From Sphaerulina vaccinii (lineage: Eukaryota > Ascomycota > Dothideomycetes > Mycosphaerellales > Mycosphaerellaceae), in contig JAKUDP010000028.1 of assembly GCA_022570795.1 (NCBI GenBank), positions 992,001 through 1,056,000 on the forward strand: a stretch of DNA of 64,000 nt, in the 5' to 3' direction. Within the stretch, counting starts at the first letter, position 1; each line of letters begins with the position of its first letter. Below, one piece after another: positions 22,111 through 33,415 of this stretch. The notes beneath the pieces were generated by a model, which saw nothing but the letters and a program-made list of their open reading frames with translations, was not told the DNA's origin and made no database searches. The translations under genes and the position numbers were made by a program.

Positions 22111-22819
22111 CCTGCCCGGAAGCAAATCAAAAGTAATGGTACTGTGCTGCTCAGGTTCATCCGAGAGTTGCGTTCGGAAGTTCCATGGCCTCCGAGCACA
22201 AGCTAGAAGTACTTCTAGCGATGCCTCTGCAGTGCGAGTGTGACAAGTCATGCTCTCACACGATGTCTTGTATATCCAACGCTCATGCAACTGATCATTT
22301 CGATTGGCATAGTCTGGAAGACCAATTCTTGCTCCTCATGTATCTCTTTCGTCAGTGACGCCTCACTAAGACAGTGAATCCAGATCCAGATGTTGCCGGG
22401 TTCCCTATTAGCTGCTCAGACGGTTGTTTCAACACTGACGAGACAGACTTCATGTAACGAAAGAAGCTTGGAGCGACTTCAACATAGGCTGCTAGCATAT
22501 CTCGGAAGGGTTCGACCACCGGGGATATTGGATAGAAGAAAAACTGTGCAGGGGCTTGTACTTCTATGCCTCTACTGCGCTGCGAGAGTCAGCAATATAT
22601 ATACGATAGGAAGAACAGAATAATCACGAAGGTGGGACTATGGAAGAAGAGTATACGACTCAGCTTTTCAACCTCTCTCTCATTTCATTCATGCTATCTG
22701 GGTTGAAGTACTGGAGTTGCTGGAAAAGCAACGGATCCCAACCTTCTCTCGTGCCCGTGTCATGCATGTCGTTAGCTTGCCTCGAATCGTGGAGTAAAAT
22801 CGCTCTCTCGTGAGAACGT
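22111..22819. other. Intergenic, 3' flank of TEF1
   Basis: No gene seen. The right-hand part should hold the 3' untranslated region of TEF1. Confidence 0.45.
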
Positions 22820-24900
22820 TTACTTCTTGGATGCCTTTTGAGCGGCCTGCAACGAATTAGTGGGAGATCAGTCAATTGGAGGGAATGGAGAAACTCGCCT
22901 TGGTGACTGTAAGAACGAACAGACAGAGTTAGTGAAAGGGCAGTAAATGTGAGGGAAATGGAGGTCGTACCCTTTCCAGCGCCGGCTAGAACACAAGTCA
23001 GTAAAGATCGATCAGAATGGAAATGGGGATGAAAGTCTTACATTTGTCCGATTTTACGACTGACTTAATGACACCGCTGTTGCACAATTAGCTTGGATGC
23101 ATGAAGGATGGGGGGGAGGAAATAATTACACAGCGACTGTCTGGCGCATGTCACGGACAGCGAAACGTCCAAGTGCTAAACGTCATTAGCATATCATCAT
23201 GAAGGTCGGCAGGAGTTATACGTACGTGGATAGTCAGTGAAAGCCTCGACACACATTGGCTTGGATGGAACCATCTTGACGATGGCGGCATCACCAGACT
23301 TGATGAACTTTGGAGCGTTCTCAATCGACTTTCCGGAACGACGGTCGATCTTCTCGAGGAGCTCAGAGAACTTGCAAGCAATGTGGGCAGTGTGGCAGTC
23401 GAGAACTGGGGCGTAACCGGCACCGACCTGACCTGGGTGGTTGAGGACGATGACCTGGGCGTTGAAGGAGTCACAACCCTTTGGAGGGTCGTTCTTGGAG
23501 TCACCAGCGACGTTTCCACGGCGAATCTCCTTGACGGAGACGTTCTTGACGTTGAAGCCGACGTTGTCACCTGGGAGACCCTCGACGAGCTGCTCGTGGT
23601 GCATCTCGACGGACTTGACTTCAGTGGTGACACCAGCTGGGGCGAAGGTGACGACCATACCGGCCTTGATAACACCGGTCTCGACACGACCGACTGGCAC
23701 CGTGCCAATACCACCAATCTTGTAGACATCCTGGAGAGGAAGACGGAGTGGCTTGTCGGTAGGACGGGCTGGTGGGTCGATGGCATCGATGGCCTCGAGG
23801 AGGGTCTTGCCAGTGGACTTGGTCTTGGTCTCCTTCTCCCAACCCTTGTACCATGGGCAGTTGCTGGAGTTGTCGATCATGTTGTCACCGTTGAAGCCAG
23901 AGATTGGCACGAATGGGACGGTCTTTGGGTTGTAGCCGACCTTCTTGATGAAGGAGGAGGTCTCCTTGATGATCTCGTTGAAGCGGTCCTCGCTCCACTT
24001 GGTGGTGTCCATCTTGTTGATGGCGACGATGAGCTGCTTGACACCGAGGGTGTAGGCGAGCAGAGCGTGCTCACGAGTCTGGCCATCCTTGGAGATACCA
24101 GCCTCGAACTCACCAGTACCGGCAGCAATGATGAGAATGGCGCAGTCGGCCTGCGAGGTACCAGTGATCATGTTCTTGATGAAATCACGGTGACCTGGAG
24201 CATCGATGACGGTGACTGTGAAATGTTAGCTCTGCAATTTCGACCATGGCAAGGAAATACACACCATAATATTTCGGAGTTTCGAACTTCCAGAGAGCGA
24301 TATCAATCGTGATACCACGCTCACGCTCGGCCTTCAGCTTGTCGAGCACCCAGGCGTACTTGAAGGAACCCTTGCCGAGTTCGGCAGCTTCCTGTGAGGC
24401 AACATTGTCAGTAAGGCATGTCTTGCATACGAAGGAGATGTTGTGCAAAGTGTGGTTCGCTGCTATCGGTGTACCCAAAGCGTCTGGCGGTGGGAGGAAG
24501 AGTCATCGCGGATGAGATCATGGCTGCCCAAGCGCCGAATTTCTCGCACCCCACCAAATCTGGAGGGGCACCAGCGCAGAGGCGATAAGCAGCGAAAATT
24601 CGTGCGATGGAGTGTGCGTGTGGGTGATGGCGGCGACTAACCTTCTCGAACTTCTCGATGGTACGCTTGTCGATACCACCGCACTTGTAGATCAAGTCTG
24701 TATTGTTGTGAGCTTCGTGGCAATGCGCCGGGCGCGGTTTCACAATGACTTACGACCAGTAGTTGTCGACTTGCCGGAGTCGACGTGGCCGATAACGACG
24801 ACGTTGATGTGAGTCTTCTCCTTACTGTATCCAATATCAGTCACTGCTCTTTTGTCCTCGCGATGGACTTGTCGCCCAGTGGCGCTGCAACGTACCCCAT
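22820..24900 (-). CDS. TEF1: Translation elongation factor 1-alpha
   Basis: Exons complement(24896..24900, 24754..24824, 24642..24697, 24265..24391, 23226..24215, 23130..23175, 23042..23076, 22971..22985, 22899..22906, 22820..22846); 459 aa. The GTPase delivers aminoacyl-tRNA to the ribosomal A site. G-motifs are complete: GHVDSGKST (P-loop), DAPGHRDF (split by intron 4), NKMD. Domain 2/3 landmarks [26 protein letters not shown] and KVTKAAQKASKK follow. Nine introns cut the CDS, leaving exons of 5, 15 and 8 nt. The last intron (22847..22898) begins GC (AAG|GCGAGT...TTGCAG) and has two good branch sites. Every phase closes and the length is exactly that expected, which supports the micro-exons. 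Confidence 0.96.
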
Positions 24901-24962
24901 GATGGCGGTTGTGTGATTGTTTGTGAGAGTTGTGAAGTGTGCAGGTTTGCAAGATTGAAGTT

Positions 24963-25027
24963 CTGTGAAAGAGTATCAGTGCCTGTGGTCGTGGTGTCGG
25001 TATTGTTGATGTTGTTGGAGTGCTTAC
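24963..25027 (-). other. Probable 5'-leader intron of TEF1
   Basis: TGT|GTAAGC at 25027 and a branch-like ACTGATA followed by TTTCACAG ending at 24963 define a 65-nt intron in the leader, 62 bases upstream of the ATG. Seen in sequence only; cDNA would settle it. Confidence 0.65.
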
Positions 25028-25200
25028 ACAGATTGAAAGGCTAGCTTTCTGGTATGTACGACAAAATTCGAAAGAAGAGAGAGCGAGAGTGAGGGATGAG
25101 TTTTGTGTGCTGCACTAGCGCCATTTTCACTTGAGCTTGGCACTAGTGATTCAAGGCAAGTGCGGGGCACGTGTCATCAGGCAAACTTCACCAAAATTGT
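25028..25200 (-). promoter_or_regulatory. TEF1 core promoter with pyrimidine tract
   Basis: On the coding strand a CT-rich run (CCCTCACTCTCGCTCTCTCT, about 25075-25100) sits directly upstream of the leader. Such tracts are common just before start sites of strongly expressed fungal genes; the exact start site is inferred. Confidence 0.5.
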
Positions 25201-25895
25201 TGAGACTGAAGCCAAGGTGAGGTGGCAACAACGAAGTGAAACTGCTGATTCACTTTCTGTGCGATACTGTGTGAAGATGAAGAGGCCGTGGGAAACCCCA
25301 ATGATTTTGCTATCACACTGTCCCTATTCCCGCCTTTGATAGCATAACGAATACAACTGTTCATAGAAAACTGCTCGTGCTTCAACATGACGGACTTGCG
25401 ATTCGAGAGTGGATCTCATGTGAGAAACTAGCAGCAGCAAAGCTCGCCACACATATCGCCACGGCAACTGAGCTGTCGGTGTGGAGCGAAGCAGTTGCTA
25501 TTCTGTCCTACTCACATTCACCTTCCCTTCTAGCAGAGTCACAATGATAGAAGAAGTGAGACATTTGGCTTAAGCTATTGACAGCATGATGAATTATGAA
25601 TATGAGATGTGCTTTCATCCCTTGCTTCGATCATCTCTACGGAATGTCTGGCTGTACAGCTGGTGATTGGGTGACATTGCTTCTCTCTTTGCTCTTTCCA
25701 GTTCCAATGCCCCTTCCGCACGCTTCAGACTGTCGCTGTTGACGGGTCCCTTCTATACAGGATCGTTCTTGTCGCCCGCAAGGCGCATCCTGGGATTGTT
25801 CATCCTGAACTGCCATGCCATGAGACTTTATACATGCACCATATCACATCGACTTCCTCAGCATACAGACTAAACCCATACACCAGGAAAGCATC
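25201..25895. other. Intergenic, upstream of TEF1
   Basis: Probably holds upstream regulatory sequence of TEF1. I see no gene or repeat. Confidence 0.4.
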
Positions 25896-26072
25896 ATGCA
25901 AGGGAACATCGCCATTGCAACGATCATCTTCGTCCTCTTTGCAGTTCTCACGGCTATCGGCATCACAATCTGGCAATGTCAGTCTCGCGTGGGTAGAAGT
26001 AAGCGAGACACGACCTCCGAGAGTCCAGACAGCGGAATGCGAGATCGCAGGGGCGGCAGTGACGTGCTTTGA
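25896..26072 (+). CDS. Candidate small single-TM protein (58 aa)
   Basis: An ATG opens 58 codons. Residues 4-26 (NIAIATIIFVLFAVLTAIGI, extending to TIW) form one hydrophobic span, followed by a Cys/Arg stretch (QCQSRVGRSKR) and a hydrophilic tail ending GGSDVL. The order of span then positive charges predicts N-out/C-in topology. No family is recognised, and a chance ORF of this length is possible; the well-formed membrane span and charge pattern are the only support. Confidence 0.35.
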   Translation: MQGNIAIATIIFVLFAVLTAIGITIWQCQSRVGRSKRDTTSESPDSGMRDRRGGSDVL

Positions 26073-26663
26073 GGCGTAGGTAACAGCCCGACAGCTTGTC
26101 CACATGAGACTGACCGGAGAAGAATCAAGGGCGCAGTGGTCCAGGCCAGCATGAAGAGAACGATGCAGCGAAGTGAGCAGAGGGAAGCGAATCTGCTACT
26201 CGTGAAGTCGAGTCGAAGGCCGTCTCAAGGTTCGACGAAAGATCCTTCTCCTCCATGAGCATCCATCGCTGATCGTCCACAGCGTGCTTAGTGGCTATCA
26301 CAAGGCTGGATATCGATCGCGAATCTGAGGAGCTCTCTCGGCATGCTTCCAAACTTCTTTCGGGACTGGAGTGCTGTGGCCAATATTGCAGGTGACAGAG
26401 CAGTGACATCGAATTGGGTGGCAGGATCGCACGAGGTCGATGTTGAGCTCAATGCCTCCTGATTTGTAGCTGCGATTTCGCGGTGGAGACAGTCTTGCTG
26501 TAGATTATGGCGAAGAAAGCAGTTGTTGCTGATCGTCTTTCCACCAAGCCTGCTTGTATGCATGCTCCAAGTTCAGAAGGTTGAGTCTAAAGAGACCATA
26601 TTCCAACCAAAATGCGTGCTATATGGGATGTGAACAACGTAGCACATCCAATACTGAACAACC
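26073..26663. other. Intergenic region
   Basis: No gene supported; minus-strand frames of 91-94 codons lack motifs. Confidence 0.4.
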
Positions 26664-27338
26664 TCAAGGTCCCAGCATAGATCCTGCACGTCGTCTGTCC
26701 TTGGCCTCCTTCTTGGCCCGTCTGTCATCCGCTAGCTTCTTGTGTACCTTGAGTTCCATAGTGTGCTGCAGCACCAGCTCCTGCAGCTTTTTGCCGACCT
26801 CTTCATTGTGTCTCACTGCTTGCTCGCGCTTGCGCATCCGCTCCGTCAACTCGGACATGTCCTCTGCAATCTTCTTATCCACTTCGGCGTGCAGATCAGC
26901 TGTGGTTCGCACTTGTTGGTGGTTGTTCAGGAAATCCTCCGGGAAAGTGTCCATGTCCGGATCAAGACCAGGACCACCTTGGAGGTACCCGCCTGGGTGA
27001 GTGAGCTTGACTCCAGGTATGGCACTGGCATAAATGCGACGAGGATCTTCTAGAGACAATGGCAAGTCGGTCTCGGCAATTGTGGGAAGACTTTCTGGCG
27101 CGATGTCCTGGGCACGCACAGAGACACCTTCAATGGGTTGTTCTGCGCTGTGTTCTGGGATGATACGAATTCCATCCGGCGCGACTGGAGGTGCAAGTGT
27201 AATGCGCATGATCGCATCTTCGAATTCTGCATTGTACTTGAGATCGTGCGGTACGTACGATGCATACAGACTGCTAGGCTGCTCTTCTTGAGGAAGAGCT
27301 GACGTATCAGGCGCCTCATCTGTACGCATAATGGCCAT
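26664..27338 (-). CDS. Conserved-looking hypothetical with C-terminal coiled coil
   Basis: Single exon, 224 aa. The N-terminal half is acidic and Pro-rich (APPVAPDGIRIIPEHSAEQP); a central stretch RRIYASAIPGVKLTHPGGYL followed by GGPGLDPDMDTFPEDFLNNH is ordered-looking and may be a conserved core. Residues about 140-215 are a Lys/Glu/Arg-rich coiled coil (KKIAEDMSELTERMRKREQA). No enzyme motif or signal peptide. I do not recognise the family. A 49-codon membrane-type ORF on the same strand ends 61 bases upstream of its start and may share its transcript. Confidence 0.7.
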   Translation of the reverse strand: MAIMRTDEAPDTSALPQEEQPSSLYASYVPHDLKYNAEFEDAIMRITLAPPVAPDGIRIIPEHSAEQPIEGVSVRAQDIAPESLPTIAETDLPLSLEDPRRIYASAIPGVKLTHPGGYLQGGPGLDPDMDTFPEDFLNNHQQVRTTADLHAEVDKKIAEDMSELTERMRKREQAVRHNEEVGKKLQELVLQHTMELKVHKKLADDRRAKKEAKDRRRAGSMLGP

Positions 27339-27399
27339 TGCGCTGCTCTCTTCCTGCGACTTCTGCCGTCGCTATTCCTGGCTTCTGCTGGCCTCTTCC

Positions 27400-27549
27400 T
27401 CACAATGTCCTCGTGTTCCTGCGCTGCGGTTTCCCAGCAGGTCCTAGATCCGCCTCTGGATAGATTCGTGCAATGAGGCTGGCTGACCAGCTGATCCCCA
27501 ACAATAAGCAAAAGATGAAGGCGAACAGGAGTACGGTGTATGTCTCCAT
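27400..27549 (-). CDS. Candidate small membrane protein or upstream ORF (49 aa)
   Basis: METYTVLLFAFIFCLLLGIS starts a frame with one strong hydrophobic span (residues 5-27), then ARIYPEADLGPAGKPQRRNT and a stop. The start context AACATGG is favourable. It lies between the ING-type gene (start 27744, plus strand) and the hypothetical gene starting at 27338 on the same strand, so it is either an independent micro-protein or a leader ORF in that transcript. Family unknown. Confidence 0.45.
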   Translation of the reverse strand: METYTVLLFAFIFCLLLGISWSASLIARIYPEADLGPAGKPQRRNTRTL

Positions 27550-27743
27550 GTTATTAGTGTATGATGTTGAATGGAAAGAGCTACGATCGATCGGGGAACT
27601 GCAACTGCCAAATGCGCTATGCCCTTCTGGGTGCTCGCGACACGTCCTCCTCCCAGCTCCCCTCTGTCACATACAAAAATCCATCTATCACAACGGAAAC
27701 CATGGAACGACGCGCACATCGATAGTCCTCATACCACACCAAC

Positions 27744-29936
27744 ATGGCCGCAGCTCTTTCGCACGCGTCAGTCGATGATCTGCGATCACTCAGTCGCCAG
27801 CCGCCCTCCGACCCAGACATCCAGGCCACACTCTCCGACTTCCTCACATATACCGAACACTTTCCATCTCACCTGGCCCGAGCCTTGACGTTGATTCAGG
27901 AGCAGAGGACCAAAGCCGAGAAGAATATCAGATCGGTTCACAATGACACGACCTCGTATAGCACTCTTCCAAGTCTCAAACATGGCAGACCCGATCCAGT
28001 TCAACTTCGAAGGGACATCAGCCTGGCACTCGAGGAAGCAGAGGCGGCATGTCGCATGTCCGTCGAGGAAGCCGTGCGCCTAGACGACGAATGTCAGCGC
28101 GAGGCACATCGCCTGGATGTAGTCACTGAGAAGCTGAAAGCACAACCAAAGCCTCCTTCGCGTGATCCTACGCCGGAACAGCAAGCACTTACTTCACCCA
28201 ACCTAAAGCGCGAAAGACGCATGAGCACCAGAGCAGACGATGGAAAGCAAGAGAAGCAGTCGCGTCGCATGCAGGATAAGGCAGCGAGCAAGCTACGCGG
28301 CAGGAAAGTCATGGTACCCGGTGAAGTCCTACCTCCACCAGATCCTAATGCACCCCTTGAGACTATGTCAGATTGGACCTCGCCTCGACATTCGCCGCCG
28401 CTACTAGACGAGCCAGTAGACCAGGATAAGAAGAAGACTACCACACCACGTCCGCGATCGAGAACGCCGAAACCACCAAGAACAGAGAAGGAGAGGAAGG
28501 AGAAGCAAGAAAGGGATAGGAACGCCGACTTGAAAGCTCGAACACCACGCCCACCAGGTCAGCTAGGCACGAATGCTCACTCCGCAGTCGCCGGAATCAG
28601 CACTTCCAATGCATTGCTGGCGCTAACGGAGCCTCCAGCAGATGCAGCGAAAGGTAGCAAGTGGCTGCCATGGGTCAAGCTCACAGAGTGGGAAATGGCT
28701 AAGCTGAGGAAACGAATGAAGAAGAATGCCATCTGGGTACCCTCTCAGACCATGGTGCGCCGAGAACTGAAGAACCTTGGTCGCGGCCTTGCCGGCAAGG
28801 AGGCAGCAAGACAACAAGCAGAAGCGAATGGGACGACCCTGATAGATGAGCACAACGAGGTGGATCCGACCAGAGTAATGATCAGTGGCGAAGAAACTGC
28901 GCAGATCAATGCTATCCTGGGCCCACAGATCTATGCAGACGATGACGATGCGGATGCAGAACTGATCAATCGTGGCATGCGACTCAACGAGGCGAAGAAG
29001 CTTAAGAAGCAGCGTGTCTTGGAGGAGCAGGCTCTACAGGCACAGCTAGCGCGTGAGCAAGGCATAGATGTCCCTTCAGAGAGCAAGTCATCACTAGCGT
29101 CTCCCGAGAACCAGAGGAAACGCAAACGAGAGGCCACCCCAGCTGCAGGCTCGTCGAAGACTGCGAACCCGAAGTCGCCCGAAGCCAGGACGAATCCCAT
29201 CAAGGGGCTCAAGCTTACAGGACCTTCGAGCAATGCCCCCACAACTTCAAAGATCCCGCTGGCGCCTGCTGGTGTCTCATCTTCGGCTCGAGCTACTACT
29301 GCTTCAGGCCGTAATCGCAAAGCAGCTACGCCGCCCGCAGCCAGAAAACCTACCATCACCATCAAGTTAGGAAACTTAGGGAAAGCTGTTTCAGCAGAGC
29401 CACCTAACAGGCGGCAGAGTCTGCGCAGGAATAGCAATGCCAGCTTACCAAGTAATAGTGTGCCCTCAGCTAGCACGCCCACCTCTCCCAAGAGTACCGG
29501 CACCATCAAAGATGCTGTAACCAAGAGCGGGCGCCGCAGCAAACGTCCACCTCCTGGCGTCATCACTAATAACGACGACGACAGCGCGAAGGCAACCATT
29601 TCCCAACGAAAGGCGGCTCCTAACAGGAAGCGAGGCCAGACGACCAAGAAAGACTCCACTGCTCCACCGGATCAGCCTGGTCTCAGTGCAGTGGAGGCAC
29701 CAGAGGAGTACATTGACCCAGACGAGCCACGCTACTGTATCTGTGGCGATGTAAGCTGGGGCACCATGATCGCATGCGACAATGAGACGGATTGTGAGAA
29801 GGAATGGTTTCACTTGGACTGCGTGCAACTCACAGACCTTCCACCTAGACGAACTAAGTGGTATTGTCCGGATTGTCGGAAGAAACTCAAGGTCGGACAA
29901 ACCACGAATGGCTTGGTGGGCAGGAATTTGAAGTAG
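27744..29936 (+). CDS. ING-type PHD-finger protein
   Basis: Single exon, 730 aa. An N-terminal ING-like helical region (FLTYTEHFPSHLARALTLIQ; about residues 30-130) is followed by a long basic, Pro/Ser/Lys-rich linker and a C-terminal PHD finger (about 664-715): YCICGDVSWGTMIACDN, WFHLDC, KWYCPDC with the C4HC3 zinc ligands. The preceding aromatic and the GTMIAC stretch match PHD fingers that read H3K4me3. ING proteins are subunits of NuA4, NuA3 or Rpd3 complexes; the long linker makes a one-to-one assignment to Yng1, Yng2 or Pho23 unsafe. Its start is 194 bases from the divergent small ORF. Confidence 0.82.
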   Translation: MAAALSHASVDDLRSLSRQPPSDPDIQATLSDFLTYTEHFPSHLARALTLIQEQRTKAEKNIRSVHNDTTSYSTLPSLKHGRPDPVQLRRDISLALEEAEAACRMSVEEAVRLDDECQREAHRLDVVTEKLKAQPKPPSRDPTPEQQALTSPNLKRERRMSTRADDGKQEKQSRRMQDKAASKLRGRKVMVPGEVLPPPDPNAPLETMSDWTSPRHSPPLLDEPVDQDKKKTTTPRPRSRTPKPPRTEKERKEKQERDRNADLKARTPRPPGQLGTNAHSAVAGISTSNALLALTEPPADAAKGSKWLPWVKLTEWEMAKLRKRMKKNAIWVPSQTMVRRELKNLGRGLAGKEAARQQAEANGTTLIDEHNEVDPTRVMISGEETAQINAILGPQIYADDDDADAELINRGMRLNEAKKLKKQRVLEEQALQAQLAREQGIDVPSESKSSLASPENQRKRKREATPAAGSSKTANPKSPEARTNPIKGLKLTGPSSNAPTTSKIPLAPAGVSSSARATTASGRNRKAATPPAARKPTITIKLGNLGKAVSAEPPNRRQSLRRNSNASLPSNSVPSASTPTSPKSTGTIKDAVTKSGRRSKRPPPGVITNNDDDSAKATISQRKAAPNRKRGQTTKKDSTAPPDQPGLSAVEAPEEYIDPDEPRYCICGDVSWGTMIACDNETDCEKEWFHLDCVQLTDLPPRRTKWYCPDCRKKLKVGQTTNGLVGRNLK

Positions 29937-30269
29937 AAGAACGTCTGCGCGGGTGGATCATGGTACAACAGATGTCGTAGAGCGAAGCATAGCTATGCTG
30001 ATTGTCGATCGAAGTATTGCACAGATAGCTCAGATAGGTGATGATAGACAACATGACAGGACCACCACCAAGGATATTATTCCCTTCCCCTTGCTCACAT
30101 TCACGTGCAAAAGGTGAACTAATCATCGTCATATGGCCCAAGCGTAGGGCTTAGCGGCCGAGCCTCGCGGAACACATGTATTCGCCTCGAGCAACCAGGC
30201 AGCATCACAAACACTCTCTCACTTCTTCACTCTGCAACCGCTCGTGCATGCTTGTGAGTAGTCGACATC
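29937..30269. other. Intergenic, HSE1 promoter and leader
   Basis: No gene seen. Confidence 0.45.
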
Positions 30270-32418
30270 ATGTTTCGAGCACAGAGCTCTCCTATGGACG
30301 ATGCCATCGGTAAGTCGCAAGATGTCTCGTTGCCAGTTCCGCTCCAGTACTTGCTCACAATTCCTTGCAGTCAAGGCCACAGACGAGAATCTCACGAGCG
30401 AGAACTGGGAGTACATCCTCGATGTGTGCGATCGCGTCTCTGCGAACTCATCAGGACCTGCTCAGGCGACTGCAGCGCTAATCAAACGACTCGCCCACCG
30501 AAACGCCAATGTACAGCTCTATACGCTTGAGCTCGCCAACGCCCTCTCTCAGAATTGCGGAGCACCTTTGCATCGCGAGCTCGCCTCGAAAGCTTTTACT
30601 GATGCCTTGCTACGCCTAGCTGGCGACCGGACTACCCATGCACAAGTGAAGCAGAAGGTGCTTGAGCGCATGAGTGGCTGGTCTGAGGAGTTCAGGAACT
30701 CGCCCGAGCTAGGCATCATGGAGCAAGCCTACCAAAAGCTACGGACACAGCAACCTGGTCTCATGCCTCCGAGTAAGCCAGTGAAGAAGGAGATCAGCGG
30801 CGATGATCGGCGTAAGGAGGAGGAAGAGCTGCAGATGGCATTGGCCTTGAGCATCAAAGACAAGGGGCCTGCGAATGGCACAGCGCAAACAAGTGGCAAC
30901 AGCCAGCAACAGACACACGAGCAAGACTCAACGCCCGCCGCTCAGCAAGGCACCACTGCTGCGACAGTTAGCAGAGTGAGAGCACTATACGACTTCACCC
31001 CATCTGAGCCCGGCGAGCTTGCTTTCCGCAAGAACGACATTATTGCGGTCCTAGAGTCTGTGTATAAGGACTGGTGGAAGGGTAGCTTGCGTGGCCAAAC
31101 GGGTATATTTCCACTTAACTACGTTGAGAAATTGCAAGATCCTACAAAGGAAGAGCTTGAGCGTGATGCACAGATGGAGGCTGAAGTGTTTGGTGAGATC
31201 AAGAGCGTAGAAAAGCTGCTGGCTCTCCTCAGCGTTGGCGGAGAGGGAGGCGGTAGGAGAGGTGAGCGCGAGGAAGAGGAGATCAGCGAGCTTTATCAAC
31301 GCACACTTGGGATCAGGCCGAAGCTGATTGAGCTCATCGCGAGATATTCGCAAAAGAAGGGTGAGTGCAACTTCCGACTGGTGATGAGAATGAGATTGAG
31401 ATGGAGCTGACAAACTACAGACGACTTCACTCAGCTGAACGAGAAGTTCATCAAGGCACGGAGAGACTATGAAGCACTTCTGGAGTCCTCCATGTCGCAA
31501 CCGCCATACCACCAGCAGTATCCCGTGCGATCAAGACCGCCAGCACAGTATCAGCACCCACAAAACTATGGTCCGCCACAAGGCTACCAACAGCCACCAC
31601 ATATGCTTTCACAGGGGCCGCCGTCAGCACAAAGCTCTCAGCCTCCAGCACAAGCATTCTCGCAAAGTCAGCAGCACCTTCCACCACAGCAGGACCCGCA
31701 ACGCTACTACTCTCCCGCGCCTGCAGAGCAAGCCTCTGTGCCACATCCAGGATTTGCCAGTCCCTACCCACAGCAGAACGGGCCACCTCCACTGAGTGCA
31801 GCGAATGGACCAGCGCCCTTCCATTTCATTCCTGGCGGAATGCCACCACCAGCTAGCAATGAAGTCAGACGAAAACCCAGTCCGAATGCTCCACCAGCTG
31901 GACCATACGCTCACGACGTCGGGCAGGGCTTCGCTGGGCAGATCAGACCTAATTCTATACACACCTTGAACTCCGGTAACCCTCAAGAACTTGCTACAGG
32001 AGGCTACGAATCACCTGTGGACAATCGACATTCATATCCCTCTGCACAAATGGGGCCTCCATCGCAACAAACGTCAGCACAACCTTACGATGCTTATGCT
32101 CCTCAACAACAAATGCAGCATCATCAAGCACCACAGCCGCCTCAACCGCAGCACGCACCCCCACCACATCCAAATGTCAGTAGGGAGGATCTGAGCAGGC
32201 AGCGGACGCAAAGCTTTGAGTCCCCTGCAAGCATGTACTCGGCGCCTCCCGATGGACAGCAGCAGGTACCTCCGCAGCCACATGTAGCACCACCAGGCAT
32301 ACCTACGAGTCCCGGAATTCCACTTGGTCAGGCACCGTATCAGGCATATCACCCGCATCAGTCGCAGCCCGTGGGAGGAGTCGGTAATGAAGCAGACCCA
32401 GGTGATTTCTACAGGTAG
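30270..32418 (+). CDS. HSE1: ESCRT-0 subunit Hse1 (STAM homologue)
   Basis: Exons 30270..30309, 30371..31360, 31421..32418; 675 aa. Domains in order: VHS (about residues 10-145; KATDENLTSENWEYILDVCD), ubiquitin-interacting motif (about 162-177; EEEELQMALALSIKD), SH3 (about 213-270; VRALYDFTPSEPGELAFRKN and GIFPLNYVEKL), a coiled-coil GAT-like core (about 285-370) and a Pro/Gln-rich tail with PxQ repeats. With Vps27 it sorts ubiquitinated membrane proteins on endosomes. Intron 2 interrupts the GAT-like core. Both introns are canonical and phases close. Confidence 0.93.
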
Positions 32419-33415
32419 CGAGAAGTGTAGCCAGGATAATGTGACATATCAGATACCCAGCCAGTATGTACTACTGTAGCGCAATGATGCAAGCTTATCG
32501 AGCACTGTCTGTATGTGGCTCGGATAGGCAAGGCACTCATTTCGATGAGTGTTCCATTCTCCAGAGCACAACGTGTGGCCACGATCGTTGAAAGGAGGGG
32601 AACAAGTCCGATGTGCAGGTTGCGCAGCTCAGACGGCACCGAGCCTCTGTCAGCCTGGTGCTACTGGTGGCATTGTAACATCACCGGCTTGCAACAGTAG
32701 CGGCATTGGAAGCAGTGGAAGCACATGTGAGGTGGAGATTTCTAGTCGCTTGGGAAGCGGGTCAACGTTGCACGAGCGCGAAGGCGCAGGTTGCGACAAT
32801 GGTTGTGAACGTCTATAGCACGCCAGAAGGTTCCATATTGCAGCAAGAGAGTTTGTACTGCGGCTTTGAACACTGCGCACCCTTTGGGTATCAAGTAGAC
32901 TCGTGGAGCGCCACATTGCGCAGGTAGAACGTTCGTGTCTGGACCATGGGCTGAGCCGTTTGAGCCACGTAGAGCAATCTGCCAGGATTAAGTGAGCACA
33001 ACCAGCAGGGATGTTCTGCTTCTCTGCACGAGAGTCGGGACACAGCCGGGCGCTTGGTGTTTGGAGGGAACAGAGCAACGCTGCTTTGGCGTGTGCTATC
33101 GAGCCAGAGACAGCCGTTGTGTAGGAGCACTGCACATGTCGATATGGGCAGCGCAGAATTCGCAGACAGGCCTGCTGACCGTTGACGAGGCCAGTATAGC
33201 AGCAGCGGTGGTGGTAGGCATAATGATGATGAGCGACGACAGCCACCGTCAAGATAAACACCCATCAGCCCCACCGCCTGCGTCTGTAACACTGTGATAC
33301 CCTGTCGCTGCTGTCCAGAACCGTTTCTGGGTGGGCATGCGTTGAAATCGTTTGTTCTGGGAATCTATCCACTTTCCAATTCATATACTATTGCCATTGT
33401 TCTCGTTCAAAAGAT
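32419..33415. other. Intergenic region (1 kb)
   Basis: 3' end of HSE1 and leader of the kinase gene. A 203-codon minus-strand frame exists but is Cys/His/Ser-rich without motif; I do not accept it as a gene. Confidence 0.45.

Noticed and set aside
23383..24312. A 309-codon open frame antisense to TEF1
   Set aside because: It is the mirror of the strongly codon-biased TEF1 exon 5 and has no motif, so it is a shadow frame.
28931..29659. A 242-codon antisense frame within the ING-type gene
   Set aside because: Leu-rich shadow of the Lys/Ser/Pro-rich linker; no start context or domain.
32650..33261. A 203-codon minus-strand frame in the HSE1-STE20 gap
   Set aside because: Composition is random-like and there is no motif or splice partner.
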